Below are positions 17,665-26,227 of a DNA stretch of 64,000 bases, one piece after another. Location: the NCBI RefSeq assembly GCF_000011305.1, contig NC_004369.1, positions 2,170,001 through 2,234,000 on the forward strand, given 5' to 3'. The position numbers were made by a program, and so were the translations under genes. Origin of the DNA: Corynebacterium efficiens YS-314. Lineage in GTDB: Bacteria; Actinomycetota; Actinomycetes; Mycobacteriales; Mycobacteriaceae. The notes below the pieces were generated by a model. The model worked only from the letters and a program-made list of their open reading frames with translations. It was not told the origin of the DNA and made no database searches. Position 1 is the first letter of the stretch, and every line of letters starts with the position of its first letter.

Positions 17665-18237
17665 TTGGATGGTGATGTGTCTCTAACGATCCGCAGATTA
17701 AACCCCCAGGAATTCTCGGTGAATGTCCCCGTACTGGTCGACATCTACATCACCGCCATGAACTACGATCCCGCCATCCGGGATGCCCGTATCAATGTGT
17801 GGCGGCGCAATTCGATGAATCTCGGGTTCACCGCCGTATGTGCGCTGCTGGACGGACGGGTCATCGGCATCGCCTATGGATTCCGGGGCGATCAGGACCA
17901 CTGGTGGCAGCATCAGCTCCGGCGTGGTCTGCGGGAACGGGGTGGACCATCCCCGGAGGAGATCGCGATTCTGCAGGATTACTTTGAGGTCGCGGAGGTC
18001 CACGTCATGCCCGGACACCAGGGTCGGGGGATTGGCCGGAAGATGATGTATGCCCTGCTGGAGGGCACCCCGGCGCAGCACGCGGTGTTATCCACCCCGG
18101 AGGTCGATGAGGAGGCGAACAACGCCTTCGGTCTCTACCGCTCACTGGGTTTCCGTGATCTGTTGCGGCATTTCCGCTTCGACGGTGACCAGAGGGAGTT
18201 CGCAGTTCTACATGCCGATCTGCCCCTGGATGATTGA
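17665..18237 (+). CDS. GNAT-family N-acetyltransferase
   Basis: About 190 residues. The acetyl-CoA binding signature is visible as VMPGHQGRGIGRKMMYALL (about 114-132), followed by the NNAFGLYRSLGF segment of the final GNAT strands. The substrate cannot be told. The start is uncertain: a TTG at 17665 or a GTG four codons later (VSLTIRRLNPQEF); neither has a clear ribosome site. It is divergent from the HEPN-like gene and converges on metF with only 16 bp between the stops. Confidence 0.85.
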   Translation: MDGDVSLTIRRLNPQEFSVNVPVLVDIYITAMNYDPAIRDARINVWRRNSMNLGFTAVCALLDGRVIGIAYGFRGDQDHWWQHQLRRGLRERGGPSPEEIAILQDYFEVAEVHVMPGHQGRGIGRKMMYALLEGTPAQHAVLSTPEVDEEANNAFGLYRSLGFRDLLRHFRFDGDQREFAVLHADLPLDD

Positions 18238-18253
18238 ACACTATGGAGTTGGG

Positions 18254-19234
18254 CTAACGCACCGCGTCGTGCCCGTGTTCAGCACCCCAGGCGGGTGCCA
18301 TACCGAGATTGTGCAGAACCTCCTGGGTGGCGCGGGTGAAGTTCAGGGTCATGAAGTGCAGGTCGGGCACGCCCTCCGCAATCAGACGTTCCGCCATTTC
18401 CGAGGTGGTTTCAATGCCCACCTTGCGGATCTCATTGCGGTTGGCCTCCTCATCACCATTGGCCGCCCGGAGGAGCTTCTCCTCCAGTGCCCGCGGAAGT
18501 GTGGAGCCGGAGAGCTCAACCTGGCGACGGACGGAGCGCAGACTGGTGATTGGCATCAGACCCGGGATGATGGGTTTGGCCCCATGGATGGGGTCCGCTG
18601 CCACCAACCGGTCCCGGAGCCGGAGGAAATCCTCCACATCGAAGAACATCTGGGTGATGGAGTACTCCGCACCCGCCCGCAGCTTGGCGAGGGTGTACCG
18701 GGTGTCATTCTCCAGTGATCCGGCCCTGTAGTGCCCCTCCGGGAAGGACGCAATACCGATATCGAAGTGGGAGAATTCCGGACTGTTCTTAATCATCTCA
18801 ATCAGCTCCAGGGCATAGGACATGCCTCCCTCGGAGGTAGCCCACTCGCCGAGGGGGTCACCGGGCGGATCCCCCCGCAGTGCCAGGAGGTTGGTCAGCC
18901 CGAGCTCCGCATAACCACGGAGGATCTCCTGGAGCTCCGCGATGGTGTGATCCACCAGGGTAAGGTGGACCAGGGTGGTCAGCGGCTGCCGGGACAGACG
19001 CCGGGCCACGCGGGCGGTACGCTCCCGGGTGGAACCCCCGGCTCCGTAGGTGACAGAGACAAACGACGCCCCGAGGTCATGGAACACCTCGGCGGCACGG
19101 TAGAGCCTGTTCTCCGCGGCATCATCGCGCGGGGGCATGAATTCAACGGAGAAGGGCACCCGGCCCGGAACCGGGCGCTTGAGCACCTCGCTGATCGACC
19201 ATTGGGACGAGGCTGAGATGTTTGTTGAGGACAT
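18254..19234 (-). CDS. metF: 5,10-methylenetetrahydrofolate reductase MetF
   Basis: A 326-residue cytoplasmic TIM-barrel flavoenzyme making 5-methyl-THF for methionine synthesis. The start ATG at 19234-19232 (MSSTNISASSQWS) gives the usual length; the longer reading from 19363 would run into the divergent prenyltransferase gene. Family stretches are FSVEFMPPRDD, FVSVTYGAGGSTR, LLALRGDPP and YSITQMFFD. It is divergent from idsA across about 108 bp. I saw no McbR-type operator. Confidence 0.94.
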   Translation of the reverse strand: MSSTNISASSQWSISEVLKRPVPGRVPFSVEFMPPRDDAAENRLYRAAEVFHDLGASFVSVTYGAGGSTRERTARVARRLSRQPLTTLVHLTLVDHTIAELQEILRGYAELGLTNLLALRGDPPGDPLGEWATSEGGMSYALELIEMIKNSPEFSHFDIGIASFPEGHYRAGSLENDTRYTLAKLRAGAEYSITQMFFDVEDFLRLRDRLVAADPIHGAKPIIPGLMPITSLRSVRRQVELSGSTLPRALEEKLLRAANGDEEANRNEIRKVGIETTSEMAERLIAEGVPDLHFMTLNFTRATQEVLHNLGMAPAWGAEHGHDAVR

Positions 19235-19342
19235 GCCTGGGTATCTTATGTTATGTAGATGGTCAGGGAGTGAACGCGCCCCGGTTTTCATGCCCCCTGC
19301 ACCTGCCACCGCTGCCACCACTATTTTGGGGAAGGACTCCCT

Positions 19343-20443
19343 TTGAGCACAGCACATGACCACAATGTCGACCTCGATCAGATTCCGGATGTTGTACGTG
19401 AACGACTCACCCGTTTCCTGGATGACCGGGCCGCTAACGTGGTTGCGATCGGGGGGCCGGTGACTGAGGCCCTCAGTTATCTACGGGACTTTGTGCTCAA
19501 CGGTGGCAAGCGGATCCGTCCCCTCTATGTCTGGGCGGGTTTCGTGGCGGCGCAGGGCCCGGGGAGGAGTTCCGAGGACATCAACGCTGTGTTGGATGCA
19601 GCAGCCAGCCTGGAATTCATCCAGGCCTGTGCCCTGATCCACGATGACATCATCGATTCCTCGGACACCCGTCGTGGAGCACCCACCGTCCACCGTGCGG
19701 TGGAGTCAATGCACGGAGCTGTCGGCCTGGAGGGTGATGCCGCGCACTTCGGTGAGTCGGTGGCGATTCTCGCTGGTGACATGGCGCTGGTGTGGGCCGA
19801 GGACATGCTTCAGGATTCCGGATTGTCCGCCGCAGCCCTGGCCCGCGCCCGCGATGCCTGGCGCGGGATGCGCACGGAGGTCATCGGCGGTCAACTGTTG
19901 GATATCTACCTCGAAGCCCAGGCCAGCGAGTCCGTCGAGCTGGCCAATTCCGTCAACCGTTTCAAGACCGCGGCATACACCATCGAACGCCCCCTCCATC
20001 TGGGCGCATCTCTGGCGGGTGGGGCCCCGGAGCTTATCGACGCATTGCGCAACTACGGCCGCGACATCGGTATCGCCTTCCAGCTCCGGGATGATCTGCT
20101 CGGTGTGTTCGGGGACCCGGCGGTCACCGGGAAGCCCGCGGGCGACGACATCCGTGAGGGCAAACGCACCGTTCTGCTCGCCCTGGCACTCCAGCGCGCC
20201 GATGCTGAAGATCCGGAGGCTGCAGCCGCCATCCGGTCGGCCATCGGGAAGGTCACCGACCCGGCGGAGATCACCCGGATCGCCGGACTCATCCGGGCCA
20301 CCGGTGCCGAGGATGAGGTGGAGGAGCACATCTCCCGGCTCACCGCCTCGGGGCTGGCACACCTGGAGATCGCAGGCATCCCGGATGAGGTACGCGAGCA
20401 GCTGCGTCACCTGGCTATCAGAGCTACCGAACGCAGGATGTAA
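19343..20443 (+). CDS. idsA: Polyprenyl (geranylgeranyl-type) diphosphate synthase
   Basis: A 366-residue cytoplasmic trans-prenyltransferase. The first aspartate-rich motif IHDDIIDSSD is at about 97-106 and the second is FQLRDDLLGVFGD near 245, both intact. The start is TTG, with GGAAGGA a few bases upstream. C. glutamicum has a close homologue, IdsA, that makes GGPP. Located just before mptA, it may feed polyprenyl phosphate carriers for lipomannan; chain length is inferred. mptA starts 11 bp after its stop. Confidence 0.88.
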   Translation: MSTAHDHNVDLDQIPDVVRERLTRFLDDRAANVVAIGGPVTEALSYLRDFVLNGGKRIRPLYVWAGFVAAQGPGRSSEDINAVLDAAASLEFIQACALIHDDIIDSSDTRRGAPTVHRAVESMHGAVGLEGDAAHFGESVAILAGDMALVWAEDMLQDSGLSAAALARARDAWRGMRTEVIGGQLLDIYLEAQASESVELANSVNRFKTAAYTIERPLHLGASLAGGAPELIDALRNYGRDIGIAFQLRDDLLGVFGDPAVTGKPAGDDIREGKRTVLLALALQRADAEDPEAAAAIRSAIGKVTDPAEITRIAGLIRATGAEDEVEEHISRLTASGLAHLEIAGIPDEVREQLRHLAIRATERRM

Positions 20444-20454
20444 CCTCCACCCCT

Positions 20455-22020
20455 ATGACAACATCGAAACTGACCCGGAGGCTCACCAACCCGGTGGTTC
20501 TGGGTGCGATCGCCGCCGTCGCCCTCACCCTCGGGTCCTATGGTGGCGGAGCCATCCGTTACCGCGGGGGGATCCTGGAGGCACTGGGACTGGGGTTCTT
20601 CTCCTACGGGCACGGACAGGGTATCTCCAACACCGTGCTGTTTGTGGGCACCGTGCTGCTGATCGTGTCCTGGGTGGTGCTCGGTCGGGTGTTGTTCCTG
20701 GGGCGTATCGACGTCGACAAGCGCACCGCGTTGGTCAAACGCACGCTGTACGTCACCGTGGGGCCGCTCCTGCTGGCCGCGCCGATGATGTCGCGGGATG
20801 TGTATTCCTACCTGATGCAGGGCGCGATGCTTCGCGACGGGTTCGACCCCTACACCGAGGGGGCCGCCGTCAACCCCGGCCCCATGCTGCTGGAGGTCTC
20901 CCACGACTGGCGTAACACCACCACGCCCTACGGTCCGCTGCATCTGTGGATCGGCGAGATGGTCACCACGATCGTCGGCGATAATGTCACCGCCGGCGTG
21001 TTCGCCTACAAGATCCTCTCCACCGCCGGTTTCGTGGCCATCGCCTGGGCGGTTGCCGCGATCGCCGGTCATTTCGGTGCCGACCGTGCCGTGGCCCTCT
21101 GGCTGGGCGTGGCCAACCCCGTGATGATCATCCACATGATCGGCGGGATGCACAACGAATCCATGATGGTGGGCATGGTCAGCGTGGGTCTGCTCCTGGC
21201 TCTCAAACGTCGCTTCGTCCTCGGCGTGGCGCTCATCGCCGTGGCGGTCTCACTCAAGGCCACGGCGGCCATCGCCCTGCCGTTCGTGGTCTGGATCGGC
21301 ATGCACCAACTGGCGGGGGTGCTGGCCCACCGCCACACCAGCCTCACCGGCCCCACCTCCCCCGCAGCTACCGAGGCCTCCTCCGAAGCCTCCTCCCCCA
21401 CCCCCGGGCAGCAACTGCTGGCGTTCTTCGCCACGGGTGCGGTGGGTGTGTTCATCACCGGCGTGGTGGTCAGCACCATCACCTGGGCCTCCGGGGCTTC
21501 CTGGGGCTGGATCAGTGAGATCAGTGGCAATTCCAAGGTGATCAACCCACTGGCGTTCCCCTCCCTCATCGCGGGCCTGGTGTCCATGGTGGCCGGTGTC
21601 TTCACCGATGATTTCAACTACAACGCCGTCGTGGGTGTTCTACGCACCATATCCATGGTGATCATGCTCATCGGCCTGGTGGTGTGCTGGTGGCTGTTCC
21701 GTCAGAATGCCCGACGCGCGGTCATGGGCACTACGGCCGCCTATGCGGTGGCATTCGTGTTCAATTCGGTCACCCTGCCGTGGTACTACGCCAGTCTGAT
21801 CTCCCTGCTGGGGACGTTCCGCCCGCCACTGTGGTTGATCAGGTTGTCGGCCGGCGCGTCGGTATTCGTCGCGATCATGTTCACCGGCAGTGGCAACCAC
21901 CAACTGTTCAATATCCCCATGGTGATCACCGGTCTGGTGCTGGGATGGCTCGCAGTGCTGGTGATCTTCGAGGAGAAACCACTCAGGGCAGCCGCACCTG
22001 ATCCTGTGGACAGCAGGTAA
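20455..22020 (+). CDS. mptA: Alpha-(1->6)-mannopyranosyltransferase MptA
   Basis: A 521-residue polytopic GT-C enzyme that extends the alpha-1,6 mannan backbone of lipomannan using polyprenyl-phosphomannose. About 12-13 membrane helices are visible. The first long extracellular loop carries MSRDVYSYLMQG, whose Asp is the expected catalytic residue of this family. Its position between the prenyl synthase and the pknL region matches Rv2174 (mptA) of M. tuberculosis. A hydrophilic Ser/Thr/Pro loop lies near residue 300. Confidence 0.9.
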   Translation: MTTSKLTRRLTNPVVLGAIAAVALTLGSYGGGAIRYRGGILEALGLGFFSYGHGQGISNTVLFVGTVLLIVSWVVLGRVLFLGRIDVDKRTALVKRTLYVTVGPLLLAAPMMSRDVYSYLMQGAMLRDGFDPYTEGAAVNPGPMLLEVSHDWRNTTTPYGPLHLWIGEMVTTIVGDNVTAGVFAYKILSTAGFVAIAWAVAAIAGHFGADRAVALWLGVANPVMIIHMIGGMHNESMMVGMVSVGLLLALKRRFVLGVALIAVAVSLKATAAIALPFVVWIGMHQLAGVLAHRHTSLTGPTSPAATEASSEASSPTPGQQLLAFFATGAVGVFITGVVVSTITWASGASWGWISEISGNSKVINPLAFPSLIAGLVSMVAGVFTDDFNYNAVVGVLRTISMVIMLIGLVVCWWLFRQNARRAVMGTTAAYAVAFVFNSVTLPWYYASLISLLGTFRPPLWLIRLSAGASVFVAIMFTGSGNHQLFNIPMVITGLVLGWLAVLVIFEEKPLRAAAPDPVDSR

Positions 22021-22048
22021 GGCACCCGTAGTGGGACCCAAAACCAGT

Positions 22049-22097
22049 GGCGCCCACCTCCGCTCCACGGGGATGCCGTGGACAGGAGGTGGGCGCC
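22049..22097. terminator. Strong bidirectional hairpin between mptA and the Rv2175c-like gene
   Basis: A perfect 13-bp arm GGCGCCCACCTCC (22049-22061) pairs with its complement at 22085-22097. Inside it a second 7-bp pairing TCCACGG/CCGTGGA closes a 5-nt loop. It lies between two convergent genes (mptA stop 22020, opposite stop 22132), so it probably stops transcription from both sides, though no T-run follows. Confidence 0.7.
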
Positions 22098-22131
22098 GTC
22101 GGTGCTGTCGGGAAACTGCCGGCAGTGCCCG

Positions 22132-22503
22132 TTACAGAGCCATGGCCTGTGCGCGACGCATGACCTCGCGGGCCAGGTGTCCGTGCAGGGCGTCAATGGG
22201 ACGACCGGGCAGGGTGTCATCCGGGGTGAACAGGAAGGTCAGGATCTCCTCGTCGGTGTAACCGCCATCGGCCAGCAGGGCGATGACACCGGGGATGAAA
22301 CGGTTGGTGTTGTCCTTCTTCCTGCTGAAGAAGGCCTCCGGAATATAACGGACACCATCGCGCTGCACGGCGATGACCTTGTGGTCATTGAGCAGGTCCA
22401 TCACCTTGGTGACCACAATGCCCAGGCGGTCAGCCACCTCCGGCAGGGTCAGCAGGGGTTCATCGGCAGGCAGGACATCTCGGGATACGTGTTTTGAACT
22501 CAC
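22132..22503 (-). CDS. Rv2175c-family DNA-binding protein
   Basis: A 123-residue protein with an N-terminal winged helix-turn-helix (LTLPEVADRLGIVVTKVMDL, about 18-37) and a conserved C-terminal domain. The M. tuberculosis homologue Rv2175c binds DNA and is phosphorylated by PknL, which lowers binding. Here too it is divergent from pknL across about 100 bp, supporting the same partnership. Its targets are unknown; the adjacent mannosyltransferase genes are candidates by location only. Confidence 0.85.
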   Translation of the reverse strand: MSSKHVSRDVLPADEPLLTLPEVADRLGIVVTKVMDLLNDHKVIAVQRDGVRYIPEAFFSRKKDNTNRFIPGVIALLADGGYTDEEILTFLFTPDDTLPGRPIDALHGHLAREVMRRAQAMAL

Positions 22504-22603
22504 AGGTTCAATCTAGCGTCTCTGTGCCCCATCAGTGAAGTGCGCGGTGGTGTCAGGGGTTGTCACTACCACTTTTCACGCCCGTTGATTCATACTGGTT
22601 GCC

Positions 22604-24829
22604 ATGGTGAATTTGAGGGTCGGGGACGTTTTAGAGGACAGGTACCGGATTGAAACCCCCATTGCGCGGGGTGGGATGTCAACGGTGTACCGCTGTATCG
22701 ACCTCCGCCTGGGCCGTTCCGTGGCCGTGAAGGTCATGGACGCCGCCTATGTCAACGATCCGGTGTTCCGCCAGCGTTTCCGCCGGGAGGCCCGCTCCAT
22801 GGCTCAGCTCTCCCACCCCAATCTGGTCAATGTGTTCGACTTCTCCTCCTCCGGTGACCACGCTTTCATCGTCATGGAGCTCATCACGGGTGGCACCCTG
22901 CGTGAACTGCTGGCCGAGCGTGGCCCCATGCCTCCCCACGCCGCGATCGGGGTGATGCGCGGGGTGCTCACCGGGCTGACCGCAGCCCACCGGGCCGGTA
23001 TGGTCCACCGCGACATCAAACCCGACAATGTGCTGATTACCCGTGACCACCGGGTCAAACTCTCGGATTTCGGTCTGGTGCGCGCCGCTTCCGCCGGGCA
23101 GTCCAGGGATGACAAGATCGTGGGCACCGTCGCCTACCTCTCCCCCGAACAGGTCGAGGGCACTGAGATCGGTCCCGCCAGTGATGTGTACTCCGCCGGC
23201 ATCGTGCTCTTCGAGCTGCTCACCGGCACAACCCCCTTCGACGGGGCCGATGACATGGACCACGCCTATGCCCGCCTCACCGAGGTCGTCCCCGCGCCGA
23301 GTTCGCTTATCGACGGCATCCCCTCACTCGTGGACGCCCTGGTGGCCACGGCGACAGCCCTCAACCCCGAGGACCGTTTCAGTGATGCCTCCGAGTTCCT
23401 GACCGCCATGGAGGATGTCGCACGTGAACTCAACCTGCCCGGCTTCAAGGTCCCCGCACCGGTGTCCTCCGCGGCCAACCGCGCCGACGCCGCGGTCCCG
23501 GAGGCCCAACCCACCGACATGTTCACCACCCACCTACCCCAGGTCCACCACGCGGACGACACCTCGGTGATCCCCCTGCAGGCCGATCCCAACAGCAATG
23601 AGACCTCCATCCTGCCCGCCCACCCGGAACCCCCCGGAGGCATTCCGGTACCGGTGCCGGAACCCCCACCGCCGGCGCCCCGGCCCGAGACCGCCCTCCA
23701 ACCGGAGGGAGGCTCGGCCCCCGCATCTGAACAGCTGGACATCCAACCGGTGACCAACCGGTCGAAGGCGAAACTGGCGGTGTGGATAGCCCTGATCACC
23801 CTTCTCATCGCCGGTGTGGCAATCGGCGGGTGGTGGTTTGGTTCCGGGCGCTACGGTGATATCCCCCAGGTCCTCGGCCTGGAGGAATACCAGGCGGTGG
23901 CCGTGGTGGAGGAAGCCGGGTTCATCCCCGTGACCGACACCCGCTATCACAACGAGGTGCCCGCCGGATCGATCATCGGGACCGATCCGTCTTTTGGTGA
24001 GCGCCTTCCTCGCGGCGAGGATGTCACCATCCTCGTCTCCCAGGGGCGTCCCGTTGTACCGGATCTCGGCGAGGACCGATCCGTGGAAACCGTCCGTTCC
24101 GCCCTGGAGGATCGCACCTTCGTGTGGGTGGACGCACCGGGTGAATATTCCGATGACATCCCGGAGGGGCAGGTGGCATCCACCACCCCTCCGCCCGGCA
24201 CCGACCTGGATATCGGTTCCCATGTGCAGGTGCACCTGAGCCGTGGCCCCGCTCCCGTGGTCATCCCTGATGTCTCGGGCATGGGGGTGGATCAGGCCAC
24301 CCGCGTACTGGAGAACGCCGGCATCAACGTCGAACGGGTGGAGGAGGCCTTCGATCCCGAAACCCCCCGTGGCCGGGTGTTTGCGACCTCCCCCGACATC
24401 GCCTCCGAGGTCAGCCGGGGAGACGAGATCGTGCTGCGGGTGTCCAATGCCATCGAGGTTCCCGACGTTCTGGGGCTGCGGGAGGATGAGGCACTGGAGG
24501 CCCTGGCTGAGGCCGGGGTGACGGTGGCGTCGACAAGCTCCGTCCCAGACGAGGCCGCGCGCACCGCGGACACCGTGGTCGCCATCTCACCCGAGGCCGG
24601 GGAACTCATCAACCCCGCCGACCCCCAGGTCAGACTGGGGCTCGCCGGGCAAGTGGAGGTGCCGAGCCTGCTCGGTCGCCGCGTCGACGATGCCCGCGAC
24701 TACCTTGAGGACATCGGGCTGACCCTGGTGGCCGACGGCAATGACGACGATGACCGGATCCTGACCCAGTCCCCGCGTGCACGCTCCGCGGTTCCGGCCG
24801 GCAGCGAAGTGGAAGTGAGAGCTCTCTAA
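22604..24829 (+). CDS. pknL: Transmembrane serine/threonine protein kinase PknL with five PASTA repeats
   Basis: 741 residues. The cytoplasmic kinase domain (about 12-275) has the glycine loop ARGGMSTVYR, Lys43, the catalytic HRDIKPDN at 135-142 and DFG at 155-157, all intact. A Pro-rich juxtamembrane linker (about 285-380) leads to one membrane helix (about 388-408). Five extracellular PASTA repeats then run to the end, sensors of muropeptides or lipid II in related kinases. The next gene starts directly after its stop, so pknL is co-transcribed with a mannosyltransferase. Confidence 0.95.
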   Translation: MVNLRVGDVLEDRYRIETPIARGGMSTVYRCIDLRLGRSVAVKVMDAAYVNDPVFRQRFRREARSMAQLSHPNLVNVFDFSSSGDHAFIVMELITGGTLRELLAERGPMPPHAAIGVMRGVLTGLTAAHRAGMVHRDIKPDNVLITRDHRVKLSDFGLVRAASAGQSRDDKIVGTVAYLSPEQVEGTEIGPASDVYSAGIVLFELLTGTTPFDGADDMDHAYARLTEVVPAPSSLIDGIPSLVDALVATATALNPEDRFSDASEFLTAMEDVARELNLPGFKVPAPVSSAANRADAAVPEAQPTDMFTTHLPQVHHADDTSVIPLQADPNSNETSILPAHPEPPGGIPVPVPEPPPPAPRPETALQPEGGSAPASEQLDIQPVTNRSKAKLAVWIALITLLIAGVAIGGWWFGSGRYGDIPQVLGLEEYQAVAVVEEAGFIPVTDTRYHNEVPAGSIIGTDPSFGERLPRGEDVTILVSQGRPVVPDLGEDRSVETVRSALEDRTFVWVDAPGEYSDDIPEGQVASTTPPPGTDLDIGSHVQVHLSRGPAPVVIPDVSGMGVDQATRVLENAGINVERVEEAFDPETPRGRVFATSPDIASEVSRGDEIVLRVSNAIEVPDVLGLREDEALEALAEAGVTVASTSSVPDEAARTADTVVAISPEAGELINPADPQVRLGLAGQVEVPSLLGRRVDDARDYLEDIGLTLVADGNDDDDRILTQSPRARSAVPAGSEVEVRAL

Positions 24830-26104
24830 GTGCCCGTCGATGTGAACTCAGGTGGTCGGTGGGCAGTGCTGGTGTCCTGGATGGTCATCGCCGCTGTGAC
24901 GGTTGGTGTGTCCCTGGATACGGACCTGCGGTGGCGGTACCTGCTGGATATGCACGTCTATATCCAGGGGGCCGAACATTTCTGGAGGGGAACCGATCTC
25001 TACGGCACCTTCTTCCCCACCCGGAATGAGGGCCTGCCCTTCACCTACCCGCCTTTCGGTGCGGTGGTGTTCACCCCGTTGTGGTTGCTCACCGAGGCGA
25101 TCGGACAGACCGCCACGGAACGGGTGTTCACCCTGGTCTCGGTGGCGATGGTGTGGCTGGTCGCCCGCACCCTCACGCAGGCTGTGCCCACAGATGGACG
25201 CCCTGCCCGGATGGCCGTCATCCTGGTGGTGTTGATCTGCAGCCTGCCCGTGCTGAGCACACTCGACCTCGGCCAGATCAACACCGTCCTGTTGGCCCTG
25301 GTGATCCTCGATGTGGGCAGGCTGTTCCCCCGGGTTCCCCTCGGGTTGCTCACCGGTGTGGCCGCCGCCATCAAACTCACCCCCCTGGTGTTCGGGTTAT
25401 ATTTCCTCATCGTGTGGATCATGAGGAGGAAACCAGCCGGGTTGATCGGCATGGGGGTCGGATTCCTCGGTGCCACCAGCCTCACCTGGATGATCAACCC
25501 GGGGGTCTCGGTCACGTACTGGACTCAGACACTCTTCTCCTCCGACCGGATCGGTGAACCCTGGTACGCCAAGAACGTCTCCATCCGGGGACTGCTGGCA
25601 CGCTTCCCCGACCTGGAGATAACCCCGGTGCTCTGGGGAGTGTCCGTCATCATCGTGATCACCATGGTGTCCGTCGCGGTGATCCGGGTTCTGCACTCCG
25701 GGGATACCCGCCTCCACCATCTGCTGGCCGTCTCCCTGGTCGCGCTGATCTCCCTGTTGTGCTCCCCGGTGAGTTGGCACCACCACTGGGTGTGGCTCGG
25801 CCCCCTGGCGATCTGTCTCTGGTTCACCGGCCACCGGTTCCTGGCCGGGTGGGCGGTGTTCGCCCAGACCATCGGTGCCTTCCACATGTTCCTCCCCAGT
25901 TCCGGGGGGACCGAGTTCTCCTGGTCACCGATCGCGCACCTCCTGGCGACCCATTATCTGTGGTTCTCCCTCCTCGTGGTGGTGCATCTGATGATCCGCC
26001 CGACCATCGGCCCGGGTGATGCGCCAGTTGCTGGCCCGGCGCGGGGGACTCGGCGACCGGACAGGTGCCGGGGTGTGACACCTCCGGAGGACCGGGGCGA
26101 TTAA
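24830..26104 (+). CDS. GT87 (DUF2029) polyprenyl-phosphomannose mannosyltransferase, role unassigned
   Basis: A 424-residue GT-C membrane protein with about ten helices. Landmarks shared with the two other GT87 genes here are the acidic first-loop segment LLDMHVYIQGAE, FTYPPFGAVVF, LDLGQINTVLLAL, AAIKLTPLVFGLYFL and CSPVSWHHHWVW. It should transfer mannose outside the membrane onto a lipomannan or glycolipid acceptor, but the linkage is not known to me. The GTG start lies immediately after the pknL stop (TAA-GTG), so it depends on read-through. The hydrophilic tail is Pro/Arg-rich. Confidence 0.8.
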   Translation: MPVDVNSGGRWAVLVSWMVIAAVTVGVSLDTDLRWRYLLDMHVYIQGAEHFWRGTDLYGTFFPTRNEGLPFTYPPFGAVVFTPLWLLTEAIGQTATERVFTLVSVAMVWLVARTLTQAVPTDGRPARMAVILVVLICSLPVLSTLDLGQINTVLLALVILDVGRLFPRVPLGLLTGVAAAIKLTPLVFGLYFLIVWIMRRKPAGLIGMGVGFLGATSLTWMINPGVSVTYWTQTLFSSDRIGEPWYAKNVSIRGLLARFPDLEITPVLWGVSVIIVITMVSVAVIRVLHSGDTRLHHLLAVSLVALISLLCSPVSWHHHWVWLGPLAICLWFTGHRFLAGWAVFAQTIGAFHMFLPSSGGTEFSWSPIAHLLATHYLWFSLLVVVHLMIRPTIGPGDAPVAGPARGTRRPDRCRGVTPPEDRGD

Positions 26105-26142
26105 ATGCTCCCCCCGCAGGGCCAATATGATCAGTAAGTTAT

Positions 26143-26202
26143 GCATCACCGGGGTGACCCCGGTGATGCTCATAGTGGTGGTCTCCCCAGGGGACACCAC
26201 CT
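26143..26202 (+). promoter_or_regulatory. Two consecutive hairpins in the leader of the mptC-like gene
   Basis: A 27-bp odd palindrome (arms GCATCACCGGGGT and its complement, 26143-26155 and 26157-26169) is followed within a few bases by a second imperfect hairpin. The second has arms GGTGGTCTCCCC and GGGGACACCACC, about 26178-26202. Both sit in the 123-bp gap before the GTG start. They may form a terminator/anti-terminator or processing signal; no known riboswitch is recognised. Confidence 0.5.
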
Positions 26203-26227
26203 CCCACGGGAAGGATCTCAAACACCG

